33,309 nucleotides of DNA from Planctomycetales bacterium (GCA_020426595.1 JAGQPS010000012.1:1-33309); one strand, 5' to 3'. Counted from the stretch's first letter, positions 1-9,055 are shown. The notes: generated by a model from the letters alone, not told the origin. Made by a program: numbers and translations.

Positions 1-1479
1 CCAAACATCGCTCTTGGGATTGGTGAACGACTTGCCTGTCTTGAGTTGAGCCAACATGCCGTTGTATCCGTCGACTCGAACGACCGCGGCAAGCGCTTGT
101 CCCATCGCCAGATCGTACGCCGCTTGCCAGCGCGGGTTGGTGATCTTCGCGCGATCCGCCTCGCCTTCCTTGAGGATGTCGGCGATCGTGTTCAAGTTCG
201 GACTCAACAAAGCCGCCGGTTGCTGGGCGATGTCGAGCGCGTTTTTCAGCGCGGCCTCATCGGTCGCATCGAACTGCATGATCGGGTTCTGAATCGTCCG
301 CGCCATGGGGAATCGACGAGCCACGGTGAGCAGCGCCGCGATCGCTTTGTTGCCGTCCCGCTCCGTGCGGTAGTCCTCGAGACTGCCGTAGTTGGGCGCG
401 TAACGCGCCATCGTGGCTGCGTCGAAGCGCGGGGCCACGTCCGAAGGCCAGCGCGAGTCGTAGGTCATCGCCGAGCTAAATCGACTGGCCGGCGGGCGGA
501 TCGCGAGGAATGCTCCGCCGCCCGCGCGACTGACTCGCTCCAGTCCCCATGGGCCGAAGCCCGAATCAAGCACGACGGCGCCGGTTCCGGCTCCCGTGAG
601 TTGAAAGGGGAGGAACTCCGGTTCGGGCGTTTCCGGCCCGTAGGCTCGTCCGTCCGCCTCACCCCGTTCGTTACGGAGAGCAGTGAGGCCGAACGGAGCC
701 GCGTAGCCGACGACGTAGATCGGAGCGGTCATCGAACGACTTCGCGTGGCGACATCGTCCGCTTGCTGCCAGTCGCCCCCGACCTCACCCGTGATCAACA
801 CGACCGCGATCATCGCTCGGTCGTCTCGGTACGGCGAAAGACGCTCCAGCGCCGCTTCCATGCCACCAAAGGTCAGACTCGGTTGAGGCTTGAAGGTCAA
901 CTGGTCGACCGCGTCGCCGATGGCGCTCGAATCGCGAGTCGGATCCTCGGTGAACCATGTGGTATCGGAATCGACTCCCGCGATCAGCGAATCAACCTGA
1001 CACTCGTCATGCTCCGAGTAGTAGTCGATCAACGCGCCCGCGCTGGCTCGGCTGAGCACCTCGGACTGCGCGCTCTGGTCGAAGAGCCACGCCACGACGA
1101 CTCGATCCTGCGCGGCATACTGCTCGAACTGCTCCATCATCCGGTCGACGGCCGCGTCCTCGCTGAGCGCTTGATCATTGTTGGGCCGATTGGTGCGTGG
1201 CTGGCCGCCGCCCAGGGTCGTGACGCGAATGCCGCCGCTACTCGATGATCCGCTCGAGCTATTTCCGTCACCGGAACCGCCCGACTGGCCCATCGGGCGC
1301 GATGAGACGGTTGAGTTGTCGGACGGAGGCGGGTCCGAGGTCGCCGATGTGTTTGTTGTTCCCGAAGTCGCGGGCGACTGGGACGTACCAGAATCGCCAC
1401 AACCGACGAGACTCGCGGCGACCACGATCAAGCCGAATGACAGGCATCGAACGAGGGAGAAGGGCCGGATGAGTGTCAT
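1..1479 (-). CDS. vWA-like lipoprotein, 3' end outside the window
   Basis: Reading leftward from ATG 1477-1479 the frame stays open to base 1, giving 493 residues with no stop, so the C-terminus is missing. A hydrophobic stretch at residues 13-26 ends in LVGC (Cys27), a lipobox, which predicts a lipid-anchored exported protein. A Ser/Gly/Pro/Thr-rich linker follows (about 28-85). Residues about 125-330 resemble a von Willebrand A fold: strand VVVAWLFD followed by QSAQ where DxSxS is expected, then AVVLITGE and PIYVVGYA strands. The third MIDAS residue is Gln rather than Ser, so metal binding may be altered. The start overlaps the upstream gene's stop as ATGA and has GGAG six bases ahead. It is the last visible gene of the leftward operon. 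The fold is assigned from strand pattern only; the exact function is unknown. Confidence 0.72.
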   Translation of the reverse strand, partial: MTLIRPFSLVRCLSFGLIVVAASLVGCGDSGTSQSPATSGTTNTSATSDPPPSDNSTVSSRPMGQSGGSGDGNSSSGSSSSGGIRVTTLGGGQPRTNRPNNDQALSEDAAVDRMMEQFEQYAAQDRVVVAWLFDQSAQSEVLSRASAGALIDYYSEHDECQVDSLIAGVDSDTTWFTEDPTRDSSAIGDAVDQLTFKPQPSLTFGGMEAALERLSPYRDDRAMIAVVLITGEVGGDWQQADDVATRSRSMTAPIYVVGYAAPFGLTALRNERGEADGRAYGPETPEPEFLPFQLTGAGTGAVVLDSGFGPWGLERVSRAGGGAFLAIRPPASRFSSAMTYDSRWPSDVAPRFDAATMARYAPNYGSLEDYRTERDGNKAIAALLTVARRFPMARTIQNPIMQFDATDEAALKNALDIAQQPAALLSPNLNTIADILKEGEADRAKITNPRWQAAYDLAMGQALAAVVRVDGYNGMLAQLKTGKSFTNPKSDVW

Positions 1480-2450
1480 GGTCGTCTCCAACTTCCATTT
1501 TCGTATACGTGGTCGCGCGGATCGAACTCAGAGGCGTTCAACCAGTCGACATCATGCAACGGCGGTAAGGTTTCCAATCCGATCGAACTCCAGCCCGTCG
1601 TGCCCCGAACGACCTCGGTGGAATCTCCCGGAGTAAAATCCGGAGCCAACAAAGCCAACTCGAAGCGTACCAGATCGGCGGTGCGTCGAGGCGAGAGTGA
1701 GTGATCGTAGGCGTAGCGCTTCAAGTCTTGGAAAGGAAGCAAATGCTCGACGGTGAGGTACATCGTCGTGAATCCCTCTTGCCGCATGAGCAGAAGGGCC
1801 TGCTCCCCTTCATCCTGTCTCACGAGTCTCACGGTTCGCAACAACATTTCGCGGTCGAGAGCCGAGAGCGGAGCTCGAATCGCCGTCGCGGGTGGTTTGA
1901 GCCATTGAACCCGATCGTTCTCCCCATATCGGTAGGCTAGGGTGCGAAAACGACGCTCCTCGTCGGGCGATCGAGCCAGCGAAACGAGGCTCGCCAGCGA
2001 GCCTTCCCGCGCCGATCCTCGTTCATGGTAGGCGACGATCAGGAATAGCCGAATCGCCAATTGGACCGCCTGGGGATCGACTCGTTGGGAGGCGAGCTCC
2101 TCGGCGAGCTCTCGATAGCCTTCCCATTGACCGGCTTGCAACGCATCGAGGCGGGCGGGATCCTCGGCTCGAGCGATGAGCAGGATCTGATCGCGCGGCA
2201 CGATTTGCTCCCGCGTGATCCCCTCGGCGTCCTTGATGGCGATCGTTACTCGGTCCTCTTGCTCGGCGACAACGGTCCCCACCATCGGTTTGGCTTGCCC
2301 TCGCACGACCAGCACATCGGCCCAGGCTTCACCGAGCAGCGGCAAGAGTGACAACGACAACGCCATACCAACGACCCAGCGCGTGGCTCGGCCAACACGC
2401 TGTCGAAAGCGTGGCAAGGATGCCGCGGAAATCTCCTCGCGTGGGCTCAT
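1476..2450 (-). CDS. Secreted protein of unknown function with N-terminal beta-module
   Basis: This encodes about 324 residues. I chose ATG 2448-2450, which overlaps the previous gene's TGA as ATGA; an upstream in-frame TTG at 2465 is possible but would only lengthen the overlap. A signal peptide (hydrophobic VVGMALSLSLLPLLG, then EAWA before DVLV) predicts export. The mature N-terminus is a short beta-rich stretch, beginning DVLVVRG and including GTVVAE and VTIAIKDAEG, that resembles the start of the product at 9957-11294. The remainder is largely alpha-helical with no motif I recognise. Its stop overlaps the start of the vWA lipoprotein, so the two are probably translationally coupled and may act together in the periplasm. 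No catalytic residues are evident. Confidence 0.75.
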   Translation of the reverse strand: MSPREEISAASLPRFRQRVGRATRWVVGMALSLSLLPLLGEAWADVLVVRGQAKPMVGTVVAEQEDRVTIAIKDAEGITREQIVPRDQILLIARAEDPARLDALQAGQWEGYRELAEELASQRVDPQAVQLAIRLFLIVAYHERGSAREGSLASLVSLARSPDEERRFRTLAYRYGENDRVQWLKPPATAIRAPLSALDREMLLRTVRLVRQDEGEQALLLMRQEGFTTMYLTVEHLLPFQDLKRYAYDHSLSPRRTADLVRFELALLAPDFTPGDSTEVVRGTTGWSSIGLETLPPLHDVDWLNASEFDPRDHVYENGSWRRP

Positions 2451-5212
2451 CGCATCAACATCCAAAGTCGAAGCATGGTTAGTTCCCCGTCGATCAACTG
2501 GTCCAGCGCGTTATCGGTGGACTGGGACCGGGTCTCATAGTCACTCCCCAGTCGCTTGGCATTCGCCGTTTCATCGGGACGCTTCAAGCTAACCCAGTCG
2601 ACCAACAATTGAATCCAGACTCGCTGTGCCGCGATGGTCACTTGAACCTCGTCCGCCGCGAGATAGGACAAGGCATGCAGGTTGCGTTCCGCATCCTGGT
2701 AGTGCGGTAACCCCGACGCGCCGGGGTCGTTGGTTGTCGACCAGACGATCCACTGCCGGAGCGCGGCCGTCAACTCCTGGCTAGGATAGTCCGAGAGGCT
2801 TCCGGTTGGCGCGCCTCCCAACGTCAAGCGACGCACGTCATAGACCGAGCCGAGGGCGCGGAACAACGGCTGAGGTCCATCTTCCGGAGTGGCCGTGACG
2901 ATCGGTCTTGGCGTGGCGCGAGTGGACGCCTCGAGGAGTTCCAAACCCTCGGTCAACAGCAACCGCCGCAGCTCATCGACCGTCAGCGAGTTGGCGTTGA
3001 GTTCCAAATCACCCGCATGAAAGGCCCGGTAGACCTCGGCGGTCAATTCGGGCCGCGTGCGGGGCGAATCGAGTTCATCGGCCAGACAGAGGTACAAGTC
3101 GGGCCACCGACGCATTTCAGTTACCGCGGACAGGACGCGGCGTTGTTCCGCCGCATCTCTCTGCCCAACCAGGAATCGCGCGACGGAAAGCGCGAGATCG
3201 CGGCGCCCAATAAGCAGCCGGTTTTCGGTCAGTGTGTCGCCTATCGCGCGGAAGGTCGCCAACGCGCTGGCCACCGAGGCGTGTTCCAGATCCTCGATTC
3301 GATCGACCAAGCGACGAATGGAACCGACGTCATCCACGTCGTCACTCGCGTCGGTGGATTCCGACGAATCCACTCCGGGAGGCAAGAATTCGGGTGGCCC
3401 GGCGTTCATCGCTTGAACGGCTTGCGACCCTTCCGCCGGCGCGACCACGAGTCTCGTCGCGATCGTGTTCAGGAAGCTAAGCTCCACGAGCCTCGTGAGT
3501 TTCTGTTCGCGCGATGATCCCGCCACGGGAGTCGCGGAAGTAACCTTGGAGCCGAGTTGATTCCAGACGAAACTCGGCGCGCGATCAACGACCGCGGCGC
3601 TCAACCCCAGTTGCTGACGCAAGGCCATGGCGACTTCGTCGGGAGCCGATGAAGTCGTCGTGAGACGAAAGTTCTCCTTGAGTCGTTCGGCTAGGTACTT
3701 AGCCAACTCGGGCTCTTGTGGGATCTCGATGAACTCCAACAACGCCGGCACATGTTCCTCGTTCGATCTCAACGTCGCGCTGTCGAGCAAGGACCGATAC
3801 CGCCGCCAATCCGCGGCGCTGGACCGGAGCAACTCGACCGATAGCTCGGTCAGCCACAAGCGGCGTTGTTCCTCGTCGATGACCTCTCGTCCGACCGTGG
3901 TCAGCTCGTCAAATCGCTGCATCGCCACCGCTGGGTTGCGGCTCGCGTGGGCCAGCAGTTGCTCGGCCATCGCCCGCATGTAATCGGCTTGGTACTGCCG
4001 CAGTCCGTCGGGACCTTCGGACGCCGCTAGGGTGCCGGTGAGGTTGCCCAATTCGATCCGGACTTCCTCGCGCCGAGCAATCGCGTAATCCTCGGTCGCC
4101 GTGAATTCCGCCAGAAGCTCGATCGTGTTCCAACCACGACGGTAGAAGCTGTCGCCGCTGGGGAGTCCATCGCGAGGAGGCCGAGCTTGATCGACGATGA
4201 GTCGAATCGTGCGGTCGACCATCGCTTGATTGGGTTCGTTGGCCAGCACGCCGTACAGGACCGCCTGCAATCGCGTACGGGTTTCCGGCGAGTTGGCCGT
4301 GTTACCCAGCGTGGTCACGACTCGTTGGTAGGCCTGTTCTCGTTCGACTTCGTCGGAGCTGGCGAGGCCCGGACCCCAGTCCCGAAACCCGCTGACCCGC
4401 GCGATGGCGTTGCCCACCGCCAAACGCATCGGTTCGTCCCACCAGGGAGGCGGCGCGAAGGTGCCGTCTCGCCGAGGATCCTCTCCGCTGGGGCCCTCGG
4501 CGGTCGAGTTGTTTCGCGAGTCAAGGATGCGGCGGTAGGTGACGATCAGCACGCCGGTCACGACCAGAATGACGGTCAACCCAACCATGGCGACCATCAA
4601 GTTCGTGCGACGCTGATCGGCTCGTTGTTTCTCTCGGTTGAGACGGCAATAGAGCTCGATCGTCGAGGCCACGTGCTCCTTCGAGACTCCCCATTCATCG
4701 CCCAACACAATCAGACGTTGCCGAGTATCGATATCCACCCAGACCGCGTCCTGGACGACTTCGCGGACCGTGGTCTCGACATGGCGTTCCGCCTCGGTCG
4801 CTGATATCCGTCGCTTGCCGAGTTGTTTCACCACCTGCGAGAAGATGTCTCGGGCGCGGGGAACATCGAGCTGGTACTTGGTCTCACCCAGCTTGACCGC
4901 TTTTTGCTCGACGTCGTGGGTGACGATCTCACTCGAGCGTTTGGACAGCTCCTTCTCGAGGTAAGCCTGAAAGGCCCGTTCGTACCGGTTGGGTCGGCGG
5001 ACTTGCGGCGGGCCTTGTTGGAGCACGCTGATCGCTTGCTCGAATAACTCGCGCGGGAGCTGCATTTCATCCGCGATCGCTTGCAGCTTCATGCTGGCCG
5101 CGGACGTCATGCCACGCTCGGCCGCGATGACCGGAGCCGCGCGATGTAGGAACTTCTCGAGACGCGAGTCGCGCTTGGGTAGTTGGGGTTGCTCTTCGCT
5201 AGGAGGCGTCAT
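2447..5212 (-). CDS. Large single-pass membrane protein of unknown function
   Basis: This encodes 921 residues from ATG 5210-5212, which has GGGAGG nine bases upstream and lies five bases after the preceding stop; an in-frame start at 5263 would overlap that gene by 46 bp. There is no signal peptide. Residues 1-200 are charged and helical, with motifs of the kind 'IADEMQLPRELFEQAI' and 'GDEWGVSKEHVASTIE', suggesting short repeated helical modules. One membrane helix follows at about 205-226. The remaining 690 residues are mostly alpha-helical and presumably face the periplasm. I recognise no enzyme motif. The downstream gene overlaps as ATGA. The topology suggests a protein that links a cytoplasmic helical domain to a large periplasmic domain within the ExbB/ExbD operon; a scaffold role is inference only. 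Confidence 0.8.
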   Translation of the reverse strand: MTPPSEEQPQLPKRDSRLEKFLHRAAPVIAAERGMTSAASMKLQAIADEMQLPRELFEQAISVLQQGPPQVRRPNRYERAFQAYLEKELSKRSSEIVTHDVEQKAVKLGETKYQLDVPRARDIFSQVVKQLGKRRISATEAERHVETTVREVVQDAVWVDIDTRQRLIVLGDEWGVSKEHVASTIELYCRLNREKQRADQRRTNLMVAMVGLTVILVVTGVLIVTYRRILDSRNNSTAEGPSGEDPRRDGTFAPPPWWDEPMRLAVGNAIARVSGFRDWGPGLASSDEVEREQAYQRVVTTLGNTANSPETRTRLQAVLYGVLANEPNQAMVDRTIRLIVDQARPPRDGLPSGDSFYRRGWNTIELLAEFTATEDYAIARREEVRIELGNLTGTLAASEGPDGLRQYQADYMRAMAEQLLAHASRNPAVAMQRFDELTTVGREVIDEEQRRLWLTELSVELLRSSAADWRRYRSLLDSATLRSNEEHVPALLEFIEIPQEPELAKYLAERLKENFRLTTTSSAPDEVAMALRQQLGLSAAVVDRAPSFVWNQLGSKVTSATPVAGSSREQKLTRLVELSFLNTIATRLVVAPAEGSQAVQAMNAGPPEFLPPGVDSSESTDASDDVDDVGSIRRLVDRIEDLEHASVASALATFRAIGDTLTENRLLIGRRDLALSVARFLVGQRDAAEQRRVLSAVTEMRRWPDLYLCLADELDSPRTRPELTAEVYRAFHAGDLELNANSLTVDELRRLLLTEGLELLEASTRATPRPIVTATPEDGPQPLFRALGSVYDVRRLTLGGAPTGSLSDYPSQELTAALRQWIVWSTTNDPGASGLPHYQDAERNLHALSYLAADEVQVTIAAQRVWIQLLVDWVSLKRPDETANAKRLGSDYETRSQSTDNALDQLIDGELTMLRLWMLMR

Positions 5213-5217
5213 GCGCG

Positions 5218-7944
5218 TCAGCCTCCCAGTTGTTGGGCCAGCGTTTGAAAACGCGTGCGCCAAGGTTCAAAGGGAATGTCGGGATGGAGCAATTGAAATT
5301 GATTCCAAACCTTGCGAGCGTCGTCGGGCCTCAGGCGGCGAAGGCAGTCGAGTTCGTAGTATCGAGCCTCGTACCAGCCAGCGCTGCCCGATTGGAGTCC
5401 GGCGGCCAGTTTGGCCCAAGGCTCGACCGCCTTATCCCAAGCTCCCTGTTCATAGGCGGCAAGGCCGAAACCGCGAAGAGCGGTGGAGTCGGTTGGAAAG
5501 GCGGCGGCGAGTGGCTCATAGACTCGCAGCGCTTCGGCCATGTCGCCGGCGGCGAACGCGTGGACTCCGAGTCGCTGGGCGGCGACCCGGGCGTTGCGTT
5601 CGTTGCGAAGGGTCGTGGGGGAATCACCCAGGAGCGATACCAATGTCCGGTAAGCCGGCACCGCCTCGCGGGAAATCGCGGGTCGCTGACTTTCATTCGC
5701 GGCTTCCCAGCGGCGTTCGAGTTCCCGAGTGACATAGACGAGACCCGATTTGCGATATGTCGGATCGTCGGCCTGTTCGGCGAGCCAACGTGCTTCCGCC
5801 TGGGCGGCCGCCGCTTGCTCGTTCGCCAACAGCTGCTGCATGCGTAAGTAATGGTACTGGGCGACCCCGCCGTGGCTTGACGCAAACTGGCTCGCCAAGT
5901 TCTCGGCTTGGTCCAACCAAGTCGACAGGTCCGAGGCATTGCCAGAAGCCCAGGCTGCTTCCGATCCGAGCAGGATCGCGCGCAATCGCTTCTCGCGTAA
6001 TTCCGGATCGATCGCCTGGGTCGAAAACCGACGGACTTCGTTGGCGAGCGCGAGATAAGCCTCCGCCTTGTCGGCTTCCGCCGCGTTCTTCCAGGCTTCG
6101 TACCGCAACGTGACCAGTTCGAATCGAGCCATGAGGTAGTTCGGATCACTCGAGCCAATGGCCTCGAGCACCGCGATGCTGCGAGCGGAACTCCCCGACT
6201 GGCGCTGCAGGCGAGCCAGTTGATACTTGGCCTCCGTCGCCTTGGGATGATCGGCGAAGGTAATGGTGATTTCCTGCAAGGCGGCCACGGCGGCATCGAG
6301 TTGAGTCGGGTCGTCCTGCGCCATTTGCTGGAAACAGATCGCGCGGAGCCAAGCGGATTCCACGGCGAGATCGCGGTCATCGGATCGCAGCAGCTGAGTC
6401 GCTTGTTCGAGATCGTCGACGGCGGTGGAGAGTTGATCGCTACGGTACTCCGCCCAACCGAGCTCGAATAAGGCGCGACCGAGTGACGGCAGATGGGCTC
6501 GCGCTTCGGGCAGCTCACGGGCTCGGGCCAAGGCTTCGGCCGCCGCGGCGAAGTCCTCGGCTCGTCCCGATGCTTCCGCCTTGGCCAGCAACTCATGCCC
6601 CAACATCCAGCCCATCCAAAAGTTGGCGGCACGCGGAGGCTGACCGGGAAACTCGGTTCGCAGTTCATCGATCAGTTGAAACTGCCTCAGTCGCACGAGG
6701 GTTTCGTATCCCATCATCCGCAACTCCTCGGCATGCGATCCTCCCGCGGCCAATCGCATCTCGCCTTGCCGGACCAGCGTGCGACCAAGACGTACGTCGG
6801 GAACTTGCGCCGGTGGCGTGACGCTATGCAGTCGCTTGCTGGCCAGGCTGAGCGCGGGAATGGGACGATCGGCGATGAGCGCCAACAGAATCGACTCGCC
6901 TTCCTTTTCTTGTCGCACCGCGGCGACGACGGAGTCGTCATTGAGGGCATTCAGCCATTGATCGGCGATCGAGTCGTTCCCCGCGACTCGTTCGATGAGC
7001 GCCATGCCGAGCGCCGCGCGGGCTCGCAAGGGGACCTCGAGAGCGAGGCTCTCGGCGTCCATACCCTCCGAGTCGCGGTCGTACTCGAACTCGAGGAATT
7101 CACCGAGTCGCGCGCGACCGCGGTCACACGACGCCGTTCGTGTCGCGGCGTTGGTTTCCGTGGACGCGAGGTACAGATCGTTCCAAGCGGCGTAGAACAA
7201 CGCTCGTAGATAAGCGGCTCGCACCGCTCCGGCTTGATTGAGTAGTTTCTCGGTTTGTTCCTCACTCCGTTCCCGGTCCAACTGATCCTGCAGCGTTTCC
7301 TCTTCCGCCTCGAGTCGGCCAAGCTTTTCGGCGAAGGATTCCTCGAGTCGAGCGAGCGAGGCACGGGCGGTCGCACGACGTTCCTCGTCGGTTGGTAGTT
7401 CCCACCACGCGACCGTCAGCTCATAGGCCTGTTGGTGTCGCGCTTGGAGAATGATCGTGTCGAGTTCCGGAGTTCGCAGCTGGCTGACCTTGTTGAGCAC
7501 CAACTCGAGCTGATTGAGCGATCGTTCAAGGGCTTCCCCTTGGAGCCGGCCGGTGCCGAGCTGTTGGCTATGAAGCTGCACGATCCGTCGCCCGATGAGC
7601 TCTTCCTCGGACGGTGTCGTCGCGGCGAGAAAACGGTCCTGCAAATGGACATCCAACAATTCGGTCAGATCGAGCCGCTCAAGGTAGAGCTCAAGCTCGG
7701 ACGGAGGCGCCGAGGCCGCGGTCCGAGTGGTCGGCTGGGCGCTCGCGGTTCGTCCCGCCATCGATAGCAAGGCGACGAACAGTCCCACGAACGCGGCGCT
7801 ACCCAGTGCACGGAACTGCGTTTCAGCGGCGCGTCTCGATGTGGAACGGCAGCCCGTCCGTTCGTTCAGCGCAGCAGCGCGCTCACGCCTTGGTCGAGGC
7901 GGTCCGAGCAACGAAGCATGGGCAGGCTGGACGAGGCGGGACAA
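5218..7944 (-). CDS. Exported TPR-like repeat protein (908 aa)
   Basis: The start is TTG 7942-7944: an AGGAG Shine-Dalgarno lies eight bases upstream and no in-frame ATG occurs before the hydrophobic segment. After a basic N-terminus of about 45 residues there is a hydrophobic segment (AAFVGLFVALLSMAG, about 49-63) ending near TASAQ, read as a signal peptide or anchor. The mature part is almost entirely alpha-helical, with TPR-like pairs such as 'ALFELGWAEYRSDQLSTAV', 'AKYQLARLQRQSGSSARSI' and 'LRGFGLAAYEQGAWDKAVE', and a coiled-coil-prone segment near 205-240. TPR arrays bind proteins. In ExbB/ExbD operons of other bacteria TPR proteins often accompany the proton channel, so a periplasmic adaptor role is plausible here. 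The partner is not identifiable from sequence. Confidence 0.8.
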   Translation of the reverse strand: MSRLVQPAHASLLGPPRPRRERAAALNERTGCRSTSRRAAETQFRALGSAAFVGLFVALLSMAGRTASAQPTTRTAASAPPSELELYLERLDLTELLDVHLQDRFLAATTPSEEELIGRRIVQLHSQQLGTGRLQGEALERSLNQLELVLNKVSQLRTPELDTIILQARHQQAYELTVAWWELPTDEERRATARASLARLEESFAEKLGRLEAEEETLQDQLDRERSEEQTEKLLNQAGAVRAAYLRALFYAAWNDLYLASTETNAATRTASCDRGRARLGEFLEFEYDRDSEGMDAESLALEVPLRARAALGMALIERVAGNDSIADQWLNALNDDSVVAAVRQEKEGESILLALIADRPIPALSLASKRLHSVTPPAQVPDVRLGRTLVRQGEMRLAAGGSHAEELRMMGYETLVRLRQFQLIDELRTEFPGQPPRAANFWMGWMLGHELLAKAEASGRAEDFAAAAEALARARELPEARAHLPSLGRALFELGWAEYRSDQLSTAVDDLEQATQLLRSDDRDLAVESAWLRAICFQQMAQDDPTQLDAAVAALQEITITFADHPKATEAKYQLARLQRQSGSSARSIAVLEAIGSSDPNYLMARFELVTLRYEAWKNAAEADKAEAYLALANEVRRFSTQAIDPELREKRLRAILLGSEAAWASGNASDLSTWLDQAENLASQFASSHGGVAQYHYLRMQQLLANEQAAAAQAEARWLAEQADDPTYRKSGLVYVTRELERRWEAANESQRPAISREAVPAYRTLVSLLGDSPTTLRNERNARVAAQRLGVHAFAAGDMAEALRVYEPLAAAFPTDSTALRGFGLAAYEQGAWDKAVEPWAKLAAGLQSGSAGWYEARYYELDCLRRLRPDDARKVWNQFQLLHPDIPFEPWRTRFQTLAQQLGG

Positions 7945-7952
7945 TCAAGCGA

Positions 7953-7957
7953 CTCCT
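7953..7957 (-). promoter_or_regulatory. Shine-Dalgarno that decides a TTG start
   Basis: On the minus strand AGGAG is followed by eight bases and then TTG 7942-7944. This supports the unusual TTG initiation codon for the TPR-like protein. Confidence 0.55.
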
Positions 7958-8038
7958 GTCGACGGGGGCTGCGGGCTCGAATCCATTGGGGGTAGTGTCG
8001 CTGGCGCTAACGAGCCTGAGCGTGACGACCGAGGGGCA

Positions 8039-8470
8039 TTATTCGTTCGAGGCGGGGACATAGGACACGCTGGGAAACCCCGCGGTGCGACAAGCTTGGA
8101 TCGCGGCGGCGGTCATGTCGAACGAAGCTCCGTCGTGCACGATCACGAACGCTCCCTCGTCCTTATTCTCGAAGGCTTCCAGTAGACGCGTCAACTCGGC
8201 GGTTTCCGTGAACTCGCGACTTCCAATGCGATAGAGGCCTCGTCCCCCTTGGGTCAGCACTTCGACAACGGCGGGTTCGAGTCGTCCGGCGGACGGCTGA
8301 GCCTCGGTTTGGTCCTTGACTTGAATCACCGGCCGCAACTGCTTCTCGGCCTTGGTGAAACTGGTCGTGACCAGAAAGAAGATCAACAGCAGGAAGACGA
8401 CGTCGATCATCGCGGTCATCGAGAGTTCGATGCGCCCGGCTTCCTGTCGATGTCGGCTTGAGAGTTTCAT
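8039..8470 (-). CDS. ExbD/TolR family proton-channel subunit (second copy)
   Basis: This encodes 143 residues, the usual ExbD size. A short basic cytoplasmic N-terminus is followed by one membrane helix (about 20-40) beginning MTAMIDVVFLLLIFF; Asp23 is the conserved membrane aspartate that carries protons in ExbD/TolR. The C-terminal periplasmic domain includes 'GAFVIVHDGASFDMTAAAI'. With an ExbB partner, such proteins use the proton gradient to energise an envelope partner (TonB or TolA type). It lies 76 bp downstream of another ExbD and is clearly diverged from it, so the two probably form a heteromeric channel or serve different partners. The Shine-Dalgarno is weak. Confidence 0.9.
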   Translation of the reverse strand: MKLSSRHRQEAGRIELSMTAMIDVVFLLLIFFLVTTSFTKAEKQLRPVIQVKDQTEAQPSAGRLEPAVVEVLTQGGRGLYRIGSREFTETAELTRLLEAFENKDEGAFVIVHDGASFDMTAAAIQACRTAGFPSVSYVPASNE

Positions 8471-8484
8471 GTCGAGGCCTGTTG

Positions 8485-8507
8485 GGGCGGGGCGGGGCGG
8501 TCTGGGA
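8485..8507 (+). other. G-quadruplex motif between the two exbD genes
   Basis: The plus strand carries G-runs of 4, 4, 4 and 3 separated by loops of 1, 1 and 6 bases, meeting the usual quadruplex rule. It lies in the 76-bp gap on the template strand of the leftward operon. Confidence 0.5.
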
Positions 8508-8546
8508 ATGACTCGCGGTTGGTCGGTTTCATCGCGGCTCTCGGCG

Positions 8547-8969
8547 TTACCCTCCGGGAGTCGCTTGGACGGTGACTCGTACTTGGCGGACTCCTAGATC
8601 AACCAGACGCCGCACGAGTTCATTGGGCGCGTCGGTCGTGGCTCGACGGTCGCAGCGAATCAGTACGCGTAAGGCCGCTGGATCGCCTCCCTTGGCCGCG
8701 ATCTCCTGGCCGATGAACAACACCGCCTCCGAGATATCCGTCTCGCGACCCGAGATGACGATGGTTCCGTCGGATCGAATGTTGACCGTGTAGGTTTCTG
8801 GTTCGACGTCCTCGACGCCTTCCTGCAACGGAAGCTCCACCGGCTCCTCGTTGACTCGTGTGATCTGCGAAACGGTCATGAAGAAGATGATCAACAGAAA
8901 AACGATGTCGATCATCGGCGTCATATTGAACGCGACGTCGGGTCGTTTGCGTTGTCGACTGAGTCTCAT
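8547..8969 (-). CDS. ExbD/TolR family proton-channel subunit (first copy)
   Basis: This encodes 140 residues. The N-terminus is basic, then one membrane helix begins MTPMIDIVFLLIIFF, a near-consensus ExbD motif with the proton-carrying Asp21. The periplasmic domain holds 'YTVNIRSDGTIVISGRETD' and 'LRVLIRCDRRATTDAPNEL', typical of ExbD. It is 86 bp after the ExbB-type gene and 76 bp before the second ExbD. No tonB-like gene is visible between 1 and 12 kb, so the energised partner is probably a non-TonB protein such as the TPR-like or membrane proteins of the same operon (inference). Confidence 0.92.
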   Translation of the reverse strand: MRLSRQRKRPDVAFNMTPMIDIVFLLIIFFMTVSQITRVNEEPVELPLQEGVEDVEPETYTVNIRSDGTIVISGRETDISEAVLFIGQEIAAKGGDPAALRVLIRCDRRATTDAPNELVRRLVDLGVRQVRVTVQATPGG

Positions 8970-9025
8970 GGCGACTCTCGATCAGTAAGCGTCGAACCGC
9001 CAACGGCTAGGGAGCCGTGGCGACC

Positions 9026-9048
9026 GGGGCGGGGAGGGACGCGCTGGG
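9026..9048 (+). other. G-quadruplex motif between exbB- and exbD-type genes
   Basis: The plus strand carries G-runs of 4, 4, 3 and 3 with loops of 1, 1 and 7 bases. It lies in the 86-bp gap, in the same relative place as the motif at 8485-8507. Confidence 0.5.
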
Positions 9049-9055
9049 CGATGCG

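Noticed and set aside
46-1248. 400-codon rightward open frame
   Set aside because: It is antisense to the lipoprotein gene, which has a lipobox, a ribosome binding site and an ATGA coupling; the rightward product is Arg-rich with no motif.
5331-6668. 445-codon leftward open frame in a second frame of the TPR-like gene
   Set aside because: Its Arg/Ser/Pro-rich composition is typical of an out-of-frame reading; the TPR-like frame covers the region with a good start.
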